From: Faeciplasma sp048393055
GTDB taxonomy: Bacteria > Bacillota > Clostridia > Oscillospirales > Ruminococcaceae
DNA length: 64,000 nt
Assembly: GCA_048393055.1 (NCBI GenBank)
Contig: DBFJJS010000001.1
Location: 11,137-75,136 of the forward strand
Reading direction: 5' to 3'
Shown here one piece after another: positions 25,055 through 34,225 of this stretch. Under the pieces are notes generated by a model that was not told the origin of the DNA, searched no databases, and saw nothing but the letters and a program-made list of their open reading frames with translations. Position 1 is the first letter of the stretch; the number at the start of each line of letters is the position of its first letter. The translations under genes and the position numbers were made by a program.

Positions 25055-26461
25055 TCAAAGCTTTTCGCTGTTGCAGATTTTAAAAATGGCAAGAGCGAAC
25101 ATTTTTGCGTTGAGCAGCAGCTGATCTATTTTGATAAACTCATCGGCGGAGTGCATGTGGTTGTCCTCGCCGATAAACTCAGCGCCGAACGCCACTCCGC
25201 CCTCTATTTCATGCACGTATGTGCCGCCTCCGATGGCTATGCATTCGCCCTTTTCGCCGGTAACGGTCTCATAAACCTCGAGAAGCTGACGCACGAACGT
25301 GCTGTCGCCGCTGACGTGGTGAGGCTCAGCTCCCGTTTTTTCGGTTATTTTCAGCCCCGCGCCGCAAAGAGCAGGAGTAAGCCTTGACATGACCTGTTCG
25401 ACGCTTGAGCTTACGGGAAGCCGTATATCAAGCTTGCCTGTGAGCCTGCCGGTCTGATAGCTGATTATGCTCAGCACGCAGCTGAGCCCGCCTGACAGCT
25501 TGTCTGACATTGCCATAGACAGGCTTTTGCCGTCTGTTTCGCCGTATGGAAAAAGCTTTGAAAGCCGTTTTACCATTTCTGCCGCGCCGCCGTCAAGCTC
25601 CAGCGAAGCTATAAGCTCCATCAGAGCTGTGATTGCGTTTTTCCCGAGTTCTGGGGTGGAGGCGTGAGCACTTTTTCCTATTGCGTCTATTCTGACGCAG
25701 CCGCCGAAATCCTTTGTTTTAAACTCTACGGGGCTGCCAAGCTTATTTATCGCAGCGGCTATTTCGTTCTCCGGAGCGCCTACCACTGCATATGCGGATT
25801 CCGGGACTGCGTTTATCACGGTGCCTCCGCCAAGCTCCATTAAAACCCTTGCCGACGCTTCGGGGGCAGTGCTCGCCTCGAACGTCGCCCGAATCATGCC
25901 CTTTTCTATGTTTATGACAGGGTAGTTGCCGTCGGGGGTAAAGCAGTACTTCGGAGGTTTTTCCTTTTTGAAATAGTATTCAAGATCGGAAGAGCCGTTT
26001 TCCTCGTCCGTCCCAAGGATGAGCCTTACGCCTTTTTTAAGCGGCATGTTAAGATCCTTCAACGCCTTCATCGCATACATAACCGCGACGGCAGGCCCTT
26101 TGTCGTCGATAGCGCCTCTGCCGTACACCTTGCCGTCCGATACCCTTGCCTGGTATGGATCTTGTGTCCAGCCCGAGCCCTCCGGAACAACGTCCAGATG
26201 CGCTAAAATACCAAGCTCCGGTTCCGATTCCGTAAGCTGAGCCGTGCCGACGTAGCCGTCAAAGTTCTTTGTTTTAAAGCCGAAGCTTTGACAGATATCC
26301 AGCGCCCTGTCAAGGCATTCGCGCACGGGCCTTCCGAACGGCGCTTCATCGCTTGCCTTGCCGCGGCAGCTCGGATAGGATATCAGCTCGGACAGCGTGC
26401 CTATCATATTGTCCTTTTGCGAATCGATGTAATCAAAAAGCTTAGCTGTAATTTCGTCCAT
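25055..26461 (-). CDS. pepV: M20-family dipeptidase, PepV type
   Basis: This 468-residue zinc exopeptidase is of the PepV/Sapep kind, which cleaves short peptides in the cytoplasm. Metal and catalytic motifs are LAHLDVVPEGSGW (His88, Asp90), GRGAIDDKGP, GTDEENGSSD, FTPDGNYPV and the final His in NHMHSADEF. A lid domain is inserted in the middle. It lies 14 nt after pulA and is probably cotranscribed with it; a terminator follows. Confidence 0.92.
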   Translation of the reverse strand: MDEITAKLFDYIDSQKDNMIGTLSELISYPSCRGKASDEAPFGRPVRECLDRALDICQSFGFKTKNFDGYVGTAQLTESEPELGILAHLDVVPEGSGWTQDPYQARVSDGKVYGRGAIDDKGPAVAVMYAMKALKDLNMPLKKGVRLILGTDEENGSSDLEYYFKKEKPPKYCFTPDGNYPVINIEKGMIRATFEASTAPEASARVLMELGGGTVINAVPESAYAVVGAPENEIAAAINKLGSPVEFKTKDFGGCVRIDAIGKSAHASTPELGKNAITALMELIASLELDGGAAEMVKRLSKLFPYGETDGKSLSMAMSDKLSGGLSCVLSIISYQTGRLTGKLDIRLPVSSSVEQVMSRLTPALCGAGLKITEKTGAEPHHVSGDSTFVRQLLEVYETVTGEKGECIAIGGGTYVHEIEGGVAFGAEFIGEDNHMHSADEFIKIDQLLLNAKMFALAIFKICNSEKL

Positions 26462-26475
26462 GGTTAGTTATCCTT

Positions 26476-28365
26476 TCATCCTCTGAATTTTTTAAGCACC
26501 ATTGCCGATATCGGAGGGACAAAAACCCCTTCACACAAAATCGCCATTGCGCTGTCAGACACGGCGGCGTCGCTTACATGCAGTTCCCATTCGCCGTCGG
26601 GCAGCACAAACATTTTTGCCCTTGGGATGGGGTTAACAAGTATCAGAAGCTCCTCGCTTTCGCTGTACAGCTGTATAGCTATGGTGCCGTCGGCAGATTG
26701 CAGAACCTTTGAGTGGTTCAATACTTCTGCCTTAGAGGACATTCTCAGCAGCGGATGAGCCTTTCTAAAAGCGATAAGACCTTTAAAATAATCTGCCTCG
26801 GAGCAGTTTATGTCAAGCATGCCCCACTTTATTGAATTGACAATATCGGGGGAGAGGTAGCTGTCATGGTCGAATTTTCCGTCTCCCAACGGTTTTGAGC
26901 GCAGGAATTCCTGACCCGAGTGGATAAACGGTATTCCCTGAGCCAATAAAACAAGCGCACCGGAAAGCCTCGCCATCTTTTTTCTATCCCTTTCATGGAA
27001 GCCGCCGGCCGAGAGAATGAGCTTATCCCAAAGAGTCAGATTGTCGTGGGCTTCGCAGTAATTGACTATGCCGCACGGACCGGACGCCCAGCTCGCAAGA
27101 CCCAAAAGCCCGTCCGTTATACCTGATTTAAGGTGATAATTTCCATTTACATATCCAAGCTCCGTGTCGTTAAAGGCAGAGCCCTTTACAGCATCGCGAA
27201 AATCGTCGTTAAAGTATGCGAGACCGGGCGTTTTCGGAGTATTTGCCTTCAGAGACAGAAGATTATTGGCGAGCGCCGGCTCGCCGCCCGTCCAGCCTTC
27301 CCCATAGATTATTGCGTTTGGGTTGATCGCCTTGAGTCTTGAGTCTATTTCGTTCATGGTTTCAATATCTATGCATCCCATCAGGTCGAAGCGGAAGCCG
27401 TCTATCTTGTATTCCCTTGCCCAGAAAAGCACTGAATCGACGATGTATTTTCTCACCATTGCTCGCTCGGTGGCGATTTCATTTCCGCAGCCGGAACCGT
27501 TTGATGGTCTGCCGTCTCGGTATCTGTAGTAATATCCCGGAAACGATTTTCCGAGGTTTGAGGACTCACATTCGTAGGTGTGGTTGTATACCACGTCCAT
27601 GATCACGCCTATGTTGTTTCGGTGCAGGCTGAGCACCAGCTCCTTCAGCTCCCTTATGCGCGATTCCGGTTCTTCGGGGCGGGTCGAGTAGGAGCCCTCC
27701 GGCGCGTTGTAATTTTCGGGGTCGTAGCCCCAGTTATATGCATTCGACGGGTTTTCCTCATCAAGCCTGTCATAGTCGAAAACAGGCATAAGCTGGACAT
27801 GCGTTACTCCCAGCTCTTTAAGGTGTGCAAGACATGTGCCGCGGCCGGATGGAGTATGACTGCAGTCAACGCAAAACGCTTTGAATTTGCCGCGGTATTC
27901 ATTTTTTATGCCGCTGGACTGATCTGAGGAAAAGTCCCTGACGTGCACCTCATATAAAACAGCATCAGTATATCTGTCCAGCTTTACATATTTCGAATCG
28001 TCCCATCCCTTAGGGTCCAGATCTGACAGATTGCATATATAACCTTTTTTGCCGTTCAAGCCGACTGCATTGGCATATGGGTCGACGCCTGTGCTGATGC
28101 TTTGACCGTATGCGTACTCATAATTGTAGTAGTACCCCTTAAGGGACTTTCTGTGAATGTATTTCCAAACTCCATTTTCGCTTTTTTCAAGCGGGATGTT
28201 AAGCCATGGATCTGCATCAGCCTGTTTTTTGTATAAAAGCAGCGTAACACTGTCGGCAAGGGGAGACCAAACATAAAATTCTGTTCTATCAGAACCGAGC
28301 TTAACGCCCAAGAAGCCGTCGTACCGGTAATTTTCATCAATAAATGCAGGATCGAAAAGCTGCAC
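26476..28365 (-). CDS. pulA: Type I pullulanase, intracellular
   Basis: This 629-residue GH13 enzyme debranches alpha-1,6 links in pullulan, starch fragments or glycogen. An N-terminal CBM48-like domain (residues 12-110) is followed by the catalytic barrel. The pullulanase signature YNWGYDP is at 210-216, D327 in GFRFDLMG is the nucleophile, E356 in YGEGW is the acid/base and NLTLWDK carries the transition-state Asp region. There is no signal peptide or CBM41, so it works on internal alpha-glucans. The start is GTG at 28365 behind GGGGGAA. A consensus promoter lies upstream. Confidence 0.95.
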   Translation of the reverse strand: MQLFDPAFIDENYRYDGFLGVKLGSDRTEFYVWSPLADSVTLLLYKKQADADPWLNIPLEKSENGVWKYIHRKSLKGYYYNYEYAYGQSISTGVDPYANAVGLNGKKGYICNLSDLDPKGWDDSKYVKLDRYTDAVLYEVHVRDFSSDQSSGIKNEYRGKFKAFCVDCSHTPSGRGTCLAHLKELGVTHVQLMPVFDYDRLDEENPSNAYNWGYDPENYNAPEGSYSTRPEEPESRIRELKELVLSLHRNNIGVIMDVVYNHTYECESSNLGKSFPGYYYRYRDGRPSNGSGCGNEIATERAMVRKYIVDSVLFWAREYKIDGFRFDLMGCIDIETMNEIDSRLKAINPNAIIYGEGWTGGEPALANNLLSLKANTPKTPGLAYFNDDFRDAVKGSAFNDTELGYVNGNYHLKSGITDGLLGLASWASGPCGIVNYCEAHDNLTLWDKLILSAGGFHERDRKKMARLSGALVLLAQGIPFIHSGQEFLRSKPLGDGKFDHDSYLSPDIVNSIKWGMLDINCSEADYFKGLIAFRKAHPLLRMSSKAEVLNHSKVLQSADGTIAIQLYSESEELLILVNPIPRAKMFVLPDGEWELHVSDAAVSDSAMAILCEGVFVPPISAMVLKKFRG

Positions 28366-28417
28366 AGATATTCCCCCAATTAAATAATTAATTCAAAATC
28401 GTTTTTCTATCTAAATC

Positions 28418-28446
28418 ATTATATAACAATTGTCCGCGCATTTCAA
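28418..28446 (-). promoter_or_regulatory. Promoter of pulA-pepV
   Basis: On the minus strand TTGAAA (28446-28441) and TATAAT (28423-28418) are separated by 17 bp. Confidence 0.8.
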
Positions 28447-28482
28447 TACAGTATTTGCTAACGATAAAAATCAAAAAAGCTC

Positions 28483-28511
28483 TTGACAAGAGCTTTACTA
28501 TGTGGTATTAT
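28483..28511 (+). promoter_or_regulatory. Promoter of the initiator tRNA gene
   Basis: TTGACA (28483) and TATTAT (28506) with a 17-bp spacer, placing the start about 10 bp before the tRNA. The -35 box sits inside a small inverted repeat (AGCTCTTG/CAAGAGCT). Confidence 0.88.
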
Positions 28512-28526
28512 AAACAAGTACCATAT

Positions 28527-28602
<76 letters not shown>

Positions 28603-28610
28603 ATGAATTG

Positions 28611-28656
28611 ATCCCAATTTTTAGGTTTCACATGGAACTTAAAAATTGGGATTTTT
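28611..28656 (+). terminator. Terminator of the tRNA gene
   Basis: ATCCCAATTTTTA pairs with TAAAAATTGGGAT and is followed by TTTTC. Confidence 0.88.
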
Positions 28657-28674
28657 CATATACCTGCAATTATT

Positions 28675-28710
28675 AAGCCCTGCTTTGGTTCACAGCAGGG
28701 CTTAAGTTTT
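28675..28710. terminator. Second hairpin terminator, downstream of the SDR gene
   Basis: AAGCCCTGCT (28675-28684) pairs with AGCAGGGCTT (28694-28703). T-rich runs flank it, so it can stop transcripts from both sides. Confidence 0.8.
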
Positions 28711-28766
28711 TGACAGTCAAGCGCATTTTAACAGTAACGGTTAATCAATATTTGCAAAAAGCATAG

Positions 28767-29597
28767 CTATGCCTTTGGCTTCAGCGGACCATAAAAGTAT
28801 GAAGCGGTCGCTCCGCCGTCGATAAGAAAATCTGCGCCGGTTATGAAAGCGCCCCTGTCGCTCATTAAAAGCTCCGCGACGTTTGCCACCTCGTCTGCGG
28901 TTCCCGGTCGGCCCGCAGGACAGTTCTTAAACATATTTTTATAAAAGTCGCCGCGAGGCCCGTTAAATTCGTCTATAGCCAGCGGAGTAACTATAATGCC
29001 CGGGGATATGGAGTTGAGCCTTGCACCTTTTTCTCCCCACTTTACCGCCTCCGCCATGACGCGCTTTTCGTTGCAGCGCTTGGCGAGCTGATAGGCGTGC
29101 AGAGTGTCGCGTATATTTTCCGGTCTGAGGATATCGAGGCTTAACAGCTCTTCCGCACGAGTACATGCGAGCTGCTCGTCCTCCTCCGGAGTCAGCGCTG
29201 GCATTCTATGGCCAGACTGGCTGGAAATAGTTACTCCCACTCCTTTCGGAGCTATAACCCTTCCGACTTCCTCGAGCAGCACCGCAGTTCCGTAGAGATC
29301 TACCTTGAGTATCGCCTCGACAGGCGCCTGGCTGGGAGATACTCCTGCCGCGTTTACCAGCATTGTAATGTCGCCGTATTGCTGCGCCTTTGCGATGGTT
29401 TCCTTTATCGACTTTCTATCGGACAGGTCTGTTTCAAATGCTTCGGCGTCAAACCCCGCCTCGTTCATTATCTTTGAAACAGCCGCGGCGTTTTCCAACC
29501 TCTTGTCACCGATTATGATTTTCATTCCGCTGCCCATGCGCCTGGCGATTGCCATTCCTATCTGACCGGCTCCAATCAAAAGCAAAACGTTTTTCAT
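28767..29597 (-). CDS. SDR-family NAD(P)-dependent oxidoreductase
   Basis: This 276-residue short-chain dehydrogenase has an N-terminal Rossmann motif (LLLIGAGQIGMAIARR), NAAG, the active-site Ser in TISSQSGHR and YQLAK as the YxxxK pair, plus SISPGII and the C-terminal FLIDGG. The glycine motif is the GxGxxG form. I start at ATG 29597 with GGAAAGGAG upstream; the frame runs further to 29642 without a ribosome-binding site. It follows flavodoxin and aldo/keto reductase genes on the same strand, suggesting a redox cluster under the divergent LysR regulator. The substrate is unknown. Confidence 0.9.
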   Translation of the reverse strand: MKNVLLLIGAGQIGMAIARRMGSGMKIIIGDKRLENAAAVSKIMNEAGFDAEAFETDLSDRKSIKETIAKAQQYGDITMLVNAAGVSPSQAPVEAILKVDLYGTAVLLEEVGRVIAPKGVGVTISSQSGHRMPALTPEEDEQLACTRAEELLSLDILRPENIRDTLHAYQLAKRCNEKRVMAEAVKWGEKGARLNSISPGIIVTPLAIDEFNGPRGDFYKNMFKNCPAGRPGTADEVANVAELLMSDRGAFITGADFLIDGGATASYFYGPLKPKA

Positions 29598-29747
29598 ATG
29601 AAAGACTCCTTTCCGATAGTTTCTGATTATAATTTTACACATTCGGACAAAGTAATCAATTTCAGTTACACCTGCTATTGATAAGTGCTGCTAATATGAT
29701 TTTTTGCAGGACTCAAGCCTGTGAAAAACGCCGTAATTAACGTATAA

Positions 29748-30254
29748 TCAGCCGCTGCACCACTTCTTAATTGAGTCCTGCGCAGCTTTTACGTTCGAGC
29801 CGCGAATCGCCAGACCCTTTTTAACTTCCGAGTTCGGACATAAGCGGCGTATATCCTGTTCGCTTCTGCCCAGCCCGCTGCCCTCGTGGGTACAGAACGG
29901 GCATATCGTTTTTCCCGATAAATCAAAGTGCTCCAAAAACGTAAAGACGGGCATCGGCATTGTACCCCAATAGTTAGGAAATCCGAGGTATATGGTGTCG
30001 TATTTGTCTATGTCTTCTGGGTATGACTTAAGCTCCGGCCGTGCGTTTCTGCGCTGGTCGTCCTGAGCCTGGGCTATGCATTCGTTATAGCTCTTGGAGT
30101 ATGGCACAAGCGGCTCGATTTTAAATATATCCGCTCCTGTTTCCTCCTGAAGCATTTTCGCCGCAACCTCGGTGTTTCCGATATCAACGGTTTTAAGCTG
30201 CCCGCCGAAGTAGTTTTCGTCCGCCCTCGAAAAGTATGCGATTAGCTTTGCCAT
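29748..30254 (-). CDS. Flavodoxin-family protein
   Basis: This 168-residue protein has the flavodoxin fold. The N-terminal AKLIAYFSRADENYFGG binds the FMN phosphate, and LGFPNYWGTMPMPVFTFLE and CTHEGSGLGRSEQD are the flavin-flanking loops. Such longer flavodoxins in Clostridia often act as quinone- or disulfide-type reductases rather than simple electron carriers. The ATG at 30254 follows AAGAGGTGAC. It lies 41 nt after the aldo/keto reductase gene. Confidence 0.88.
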   Translation of the reverse strand: MAKLIAYFSRADENYFGGQLKTVDIGNTEVAAKMLQEETGADIFKIEPLVPYSKSYNECIAQAQDDQRRNARPELKSYPEDIDKYDTIYLGFPNYWGTMPMPVFTFLEHFDLSGKTICPFCTHEGSGLGRSEQDIRRLCPNSEVKKGLAIRGSNVKAAQDSIKKWCSG

Positions 30255-30295
30255 TAAAGTCACCTCTTAATTTATAATTAAACGACGCAGTTTTT

Positions 30296-31138
30296 TTACC
30301 TGCCGAGACCCGTGAGAAATTCCACGGTTTCGGGATCGTAATGAGAGAAGAAAAGGCTTTCCCCCTCGTCGAGCCTGCGTATGGCGCTCATGTCGTCGTC
30401 GGAAAGAGCAAAATCAAACACATCGATGTTTTCTATCATGCGTTCCTTATGCGTTGACTTCGGGATGACTACGACGTCAGACTGGAGCAGGAAGCGAAGA
30501 GCAACCTGAGCAGATGTCTTGCCATATTTGGCGGCTATTTTTGTCAGCGTCGCATTGTTAAAGAAGTCCTTGCGGCCCTCTGCAAAGGGTCCCCAGCTTT
30601 CGTGCTGAACCCCGTATTTTTTCATGACCTCATGCGCTTTTGCCTGCTGCTGGAACACATGGGTTTCCACCTGGTTCACGGCCGGAGTTATTTCTACAAA
30701 CTTGCATATGTCTATAAGGCGGTCGGGATAGAAGTTTGACACTCCTATAGCGCGAAGCTTTCCCGCCTTATAAGCCTCCTCCATCGCGCGATATGTTCCA
30801 TAATAGTCGTTAAAGGGCTGGTGTATCAGAAGCAGGTCGATATAATCGGTTTTAAGCTTGCGCAGAGATTCGTCGATAGAAGCCTTTGCCTTTTCGTAGC
30901 CGGCGTTTGAAATCCAAACCTTGGTGGTGATAAACAGCTCGTCTCTGGCGACTCCGCTTTTTGATATGGCTTCTCCCACGCCCTCTTCGTTGGCGTACGC
31001 CTGCGCGGTGTCGATTGAGCGGTATCCTGTCGAGATCGCGTCCAAAACGCATCTTTCGCACTCCGCAGGATTTACCTGATACACACCGTAGCCAAGCTTT
31101 GGCATTTTAACTCCGTTGTTAAGCGTTACGTATTCCAT
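30296..31138 (-). CDS. Aldo/keto reductase
   Basis: This 280-residue protein is an NADPH-dependent aldo/keto reductase with a (beta/alpha)8 barrel. The catalytic tetrad is visible as Asp and Tyr in SIDTAQAYANEEGVGEA, Lys in FITTKVW and His in LLIHQPF; IGVSNFYPDRL and VVIPKSTHKERM bind the cofactor. It is the first gene of the flavodoxin/SDR cluster and diverges from the LysR gene at 31287. Confidence 0.94.
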   Translation of the reverse strand: MEYVTLNNGVKMPKLGYGVYQVNPAECERCVLDAISTGYRSIDTAQAYANEEGVGEAISKSGVARDELFITTKVWISNAGYEKAKASIDESLRKLKTDYIDLLLIHQPFNDYYGTYRAMEEAYKAGKLRAIGVSNFYPDRLIDICKFVEITPAVNQVETHVFQQQAKAHEVMKKYGVQHESWGPFAEGRKDFFNNATLTKIAAKYGKTSAQVALRFLLQSDVVVIPKSTHKERMIENIDVFDFALSDDDMSAIRRLDEGESLFFSHYDPETVEFLTGLGR

Positions 31139-31218
31139 AATAATGCTTCCTCCTTGAATTTATTTGGGTTATAGAATGTTGCGGTATGTTTTCTGAAATT
31201 ATTATACCCTGATTCAGC

Positions 31219-31247
31219 TTGACATGGAAGAATCAATATTGTAATAT
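31219..31247 (+). promoter_or_regulatory. Promoter of the first LysR gene
   Basis: TTGACA (31219) and TAATAT (31242) with a 17-bp spacer in the divergent gap. The neighbouring ATATT-gt-AATAT (31237-31248) is a weak dyad that could be part of a LysR site. Confidence 0.6.
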
Positions 31248-31286
31248 CGTATTAACTAAAGCGTAATACTAAAAGGAGAAATGCGC

Positions 31287-32165
31287 ATGTACAATCCTTT
31301 ATTAACGGTCTTTGTCTGCGTTGCGGACTGCGGAAGCTTTAATAAGGCTGCCCAGAAGCTGTACATTTCGCCGCCTTCTGTTATGAAGCAGGTCAACTCA
31401 CTTGAAAATCATCTTGGAATAAAGCTTTTTGAGCGCGGCAGGCAGGGAATACGCCTGACGTCGGCGGGTAAGGTTGTTTACAGGCACGCCCGTTTTCTCT
31501 TCGACTACTCGTTCAAGGCCGTCGAGGAGGCGAAGCAGCAGGAGCTTGCATCCTCAACCACCTTCTGCATAGGAAGCTCCTTGATGAACCCCTGCAAGCC
31601 GTTTATGGACATTTGGTATAAGGTAAATCAGAAGTTTCCGGGCTATAAGCTGCACATCGTCCCGTTTGACGATACCCACACGGAGATTCTGTCCGAAATC
31701 GCGGAGCTGGGTGAAAAATATGATTTTTTGGTGGCAGCCTGCGATTCATCGAAGTGGCTGGAGCTGTGCAATTTTCATAAGCTCGGTGAATACCGCATGT
31801 GCTGTGCGGTGCCGCGCGAGCACAGGCTCGCCTGCAAAAAACGCATTGCCGCCGAGGATCTTTACGGCGAGACGCTGATGATGGTAAAAAGAGGAGATTC
31901 ACGGGCTGTGGACGCCGTTCGCGATGAAATCATGCTTCACCCGCAAATACATATAGAGGATACCCCGGAGTTTTATGATATGGAGGTTTTTAACCGCTGT
32001 GCCCAGACACAAAATGTAATGCTTTCTCTTGAGTGCTGGCAGGACGTTCATCCCGCGCTGGTAACGCTTCCGTTTTCCACTAAGCACACCGTTCCTTACG
32101 GAATACTGTATTCCAGGGACGCGTCTGATGATGTGCTTAAATTTCTGTCTCTTATAGGTAATTGA
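31287..32165 (+). CDS. LysR-family transcriptional regulator
   Basis: This 292-residue protein has an N-terminal winged HTH (NPLLTVFVCVADCGSFNKAAQKLYISPPSVMKQVNSLE, given here in pieces: FNKAAQKLYISPPSVMKQ is the recognition region) and a C-terminal effector domain. I choose ATG 31287 since AAAAGGAGAA directly abuts the alternative ATG 31281. It diverges from the aldo/keto reductase-flavodoxin-SDR operon and probably controls it. The inducer is not evident. Confidence 0.92.
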   Translation: MYNPLLTVFVCVADCGSFNKAAQKLYISPPSVMKQVNSLENHLGIKLFERGRQGIRLTSAGKVVYRHARFLFDYSFKAVEEAKQQELASSTTFCIGSSLMNPCKPFMDIWYKVNQKFPGYKLHIVPFDDTHTEILSEIAELGEKYDFLVAACDSSKWLELCNFHKLGEYRMCCAVPREHRLACKKRIAAEDLYGETLMMVKRGDSRAVDAVRDEIMLHPQIHIEDTPEFYDMEVFNRCAQTQNVMLSLECWQDVHPALVTLPFSTKHTVPYGILYSRDASDDVLKFLSLIGN

Positions 32166-32180
32166 TACCCTGTTTAAAAT

Positions 32181-32221
32181 AAAAAGCCGCAAGTCGAAAT
32201 TACCCGTCCTGCGGCTTTTTT
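32181..32221. terminator. Bidirectional terminator after LysR
   Basis: AAAAAGCCGCA (32181-32191) pairs with TGCGGCTTTTT (from about 32210), with a U-tract on each strand. It separates LysR from the converging CMD gene. Confidence 0.88.
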
Positions 32222-32233
32222 GATTCATAGCGG

Positions 32234-32989
32234 TTAAACGTTCTTTGTCGCCTCGTTTACACAGCGAAGAGCATTCAGGCTTCTTGGATAGCCTATATAC
32301 GGAAGGCACTGCGACACTATCTTTATCAAAAACTCCTTATCGTTGCCTATGCGCATATTGGCGGCGGCATGAGATATAAGCTGCGGCTCGCATCCCCCCT
32401 GAGCGGAAAGAAAACAGAAGGTTATCATTTCGCGCTGTCTGTAATCAAGACCGTTCCGAGTGTAGTAGTCGCCGAAGCAGTTGTCTGAAAGCCATTTATT
32501 GATGTGTCTGCTTTCCTCAGGACCGGACTGGGAAAATCCACGCATTCCTTCGCCGAAAATGTCTACTTGTGCCTGCTCTCCCACTTCAAGTCGGGTTTGC
32601 GCAGTAGTTGTGGACTGACCCTCCAAAGGAAGCTTTATTCCGCGTGCAGCCAAAATATCGTTAGCGACATTAAGAAATGGCAGCACGCGTCCGATTCCAA
32701 GGTATGCCGTCGCTTGATATACTATTTCCTTAGCTTCGACAGGAGTTACGCCGAGATTAAGCGCAGCGGAAAGCATGACCTTGTATTCATCGATGCCTTG
32801 GCATCCGATGAGCGCAGCGAGAATCGCCATCATGCGCGTTCTGTCGTCCAGATCGTCGTTTCTTACGACCTCGTCGAAAGCGAAATTATTAAACCTCTCG
32901 ATAAACTCGGGATCGGTTTCGGAAAGTGCCGGGCTTTGACCCGGGAACATTTTGTCGTAATACTGTTTTGATGCTTCTGTAATACTCAT
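32234..32989 (-). CDS. Carboxymuconolactone decarboxylase-family protein, two CMD domains
   Basis: This 251-residue helical protein contains two CMD/AhpD-like domains, around residues 35-110 and 150-240. The first carries ALIGCQGIDEYKVMLSAALNLG and the second LSAQGGCEPQLISHAAANMRIG, where peroxidase-active relatives would have a CxxC. Here each repeat has only a single Cys, so an alkylhydroperoxidase activity is doubtful. The ATG at 32989 follows AGGTGAAACCC; an in-frame GTG lies 9 bases upstream. DUF362 lies upstream on the same strand. Confidence 0.85.
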   Translation of the reverse strand: MSITEASKQYYDKMFPGQSPALSETDPEFIERFNNFAFDEVVRNDDLDDRTRMMAILAALIGCQGIDEYKVMLSAALNLGVTPVEAKEIVYQATAYLGIGRVLPFLNVANDILAARGIKLPLEGQSTTTAQTRLEVGEQAQVDIFGEGMRGFSQSGPEESRHINKWLSDNCFGDYYTRNGLDYRQREMITFCFLSAQGGCEPQLISHAAANMRIGNDKEFLIKIVSQCLPYIGYPRSLNALRCVNEATKNV

Positions 32990-33075
32990 GGGTTTCACCT
33001 GTCCTTTATTAAAGAGTAATCCGTTTTTTCAATTATTAAAATATATAATTTTATACTTATGAAAATCTCATCTCG

Positions 33076-33960
33076 TCAATCAATGGAAACGATGTCGTAT
33101 TCTCTTGTGCCGAGACCGTGCTGAGCGGCGGCTTCAACAGTATGAATGCCGTGGAGCGAGTCCATTCGCTTTATCAGCGCTTTCTTTCCGGGGTCGGGTG
33201 AGTTTATGACAGCATCGTAGCACGCCTGATCTAAAGCGACAGGATCCGTAGAGGCGAATATCCCGAGATCTGCCATTTCCGGCTCTGCGGGATTGGAATC
33301 GCAGTCGCAGTCTATCGAAAGACGGTTCGCGACGTTGATATACAGCATGTTTTCCGCGCCCTTGTACTTAATAACAGCCTTGCAGGCGTCAGCCATCGAC
33401 TCAAGAAAATCGTCCTGCTTTGGTAGCTTGTCGAAAAACTCGGAGGGATTGGTCGTGGCGCCTGCCGTGTGGATGTACGCCTTTCCGTGCGACGAAGCTA
33501 TTCCTATGCTGATATTTTTCAATGCGCCGCCGAAGCCTCCCATAGCGTGACCCTTGAAATGCGACAGCACAAGCACCGAGTCGTAATCGGCAAAATGCCC
33601 GCCTACTATGTCCTTATCAAGGTGGAAGCCGTTTTCGACTGGAAGCTCCATCTCGGAAAATTCGTCCATGATATCGCATGGGAACGCCGGCTTAAAGCCG
33701 TGCTCTTCGATGGCTTTCCAGTGCTCCGCAGGGTCCATCCTTCTTCCGTCGTAGGCTGTGCAGCACTCTATAATCGTGCCGCCAAGCGAGTTTACAAGCT
33801 TTCCTATAAGCTCAGGGTGCAGATAATTGTTTCCTCCCGGCTCTCCGGTGGATATTTTAACTCCCACCTTGCCTTTTAGCCCGACGCCAAGAACATTATA
33901 GATTTTTACAAGGCTTTCCGGCGTGATTTCTTTTGTAAAGTATACCTTTGCTCTTTCCAT
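33076..33960 (-). CDS. DUF362-domain protein
   Basis: This 294-residue protein matches the DUF362 family: VGVKISTGEPGGNNYLHPE, a Cys-rich-poor central part with SHFKGHAMGGFGGALKNISIG and the C-terminal DPVALDQACYDAV. Many DUF362 proteins carry C-terminal ferredoxin clusters; this one has none, only DCDCDSNPAEPE. The start is ATG 33960 with AAAGGAG upstream; the open frame continues to 34119 without translation signals. The function of the family is unclear; co-location with CMD and LysR genes suggests a redox role. Confidence 0.88.
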   Translation of the reverse strand: MERAKVYFTKEITPESLVKIYNVLGVGLKGKVGVKISTGEPGGNNYLHPELIGKLVNSLGGTIIECCTAYDGRRMDPAEHWKAIEEHGFKPAFPCDIMDEFSEMELPVENGFHLDKDIVGGHFADYDSVLVLSHFKGHAMGGFGGALKNISIGIASSHGKAYIHTAGATTNPSEFFDKLPKQDDFLESMADACKAVIKYKGAENMLYINVANRLSIDCDCDSNPAEPEMADLGIFASTDPVALDQACYDAVINSPDPGKKALIKRMDSLHGIHTVEAAAQHGLGTREYDIVSID

Positions 33961-34225
33961 GGTTTTTCTCCTTTTCATTTTTATAACGTTATTTTGCTTA
34001 TGAAAGCTTATTAAATTCAGCCTTCCGACAGTAAGCCGTTTTTTAGTCAAAATATCGAAGGATTTTGTTTTCGTTTTACAAGCGGAGATCGTCGCTAAAG
34101 GATGTAATATTGTTTTCAAAAAATATTTTACAGCTTATGATACGGTCTTTCAATATGGATTACGGAATACTTCTAATCAGTAAAACTTATCTGAAAAGAC
34201 CATTGCAAACGCAAACTATTACTTT

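Noticed and set aside
33961..34119. Longer start of the DUF362 protein at 34119
   Set aside because: The added residues do not look like the family, and AAAGGAG is placed for ATG 33960.
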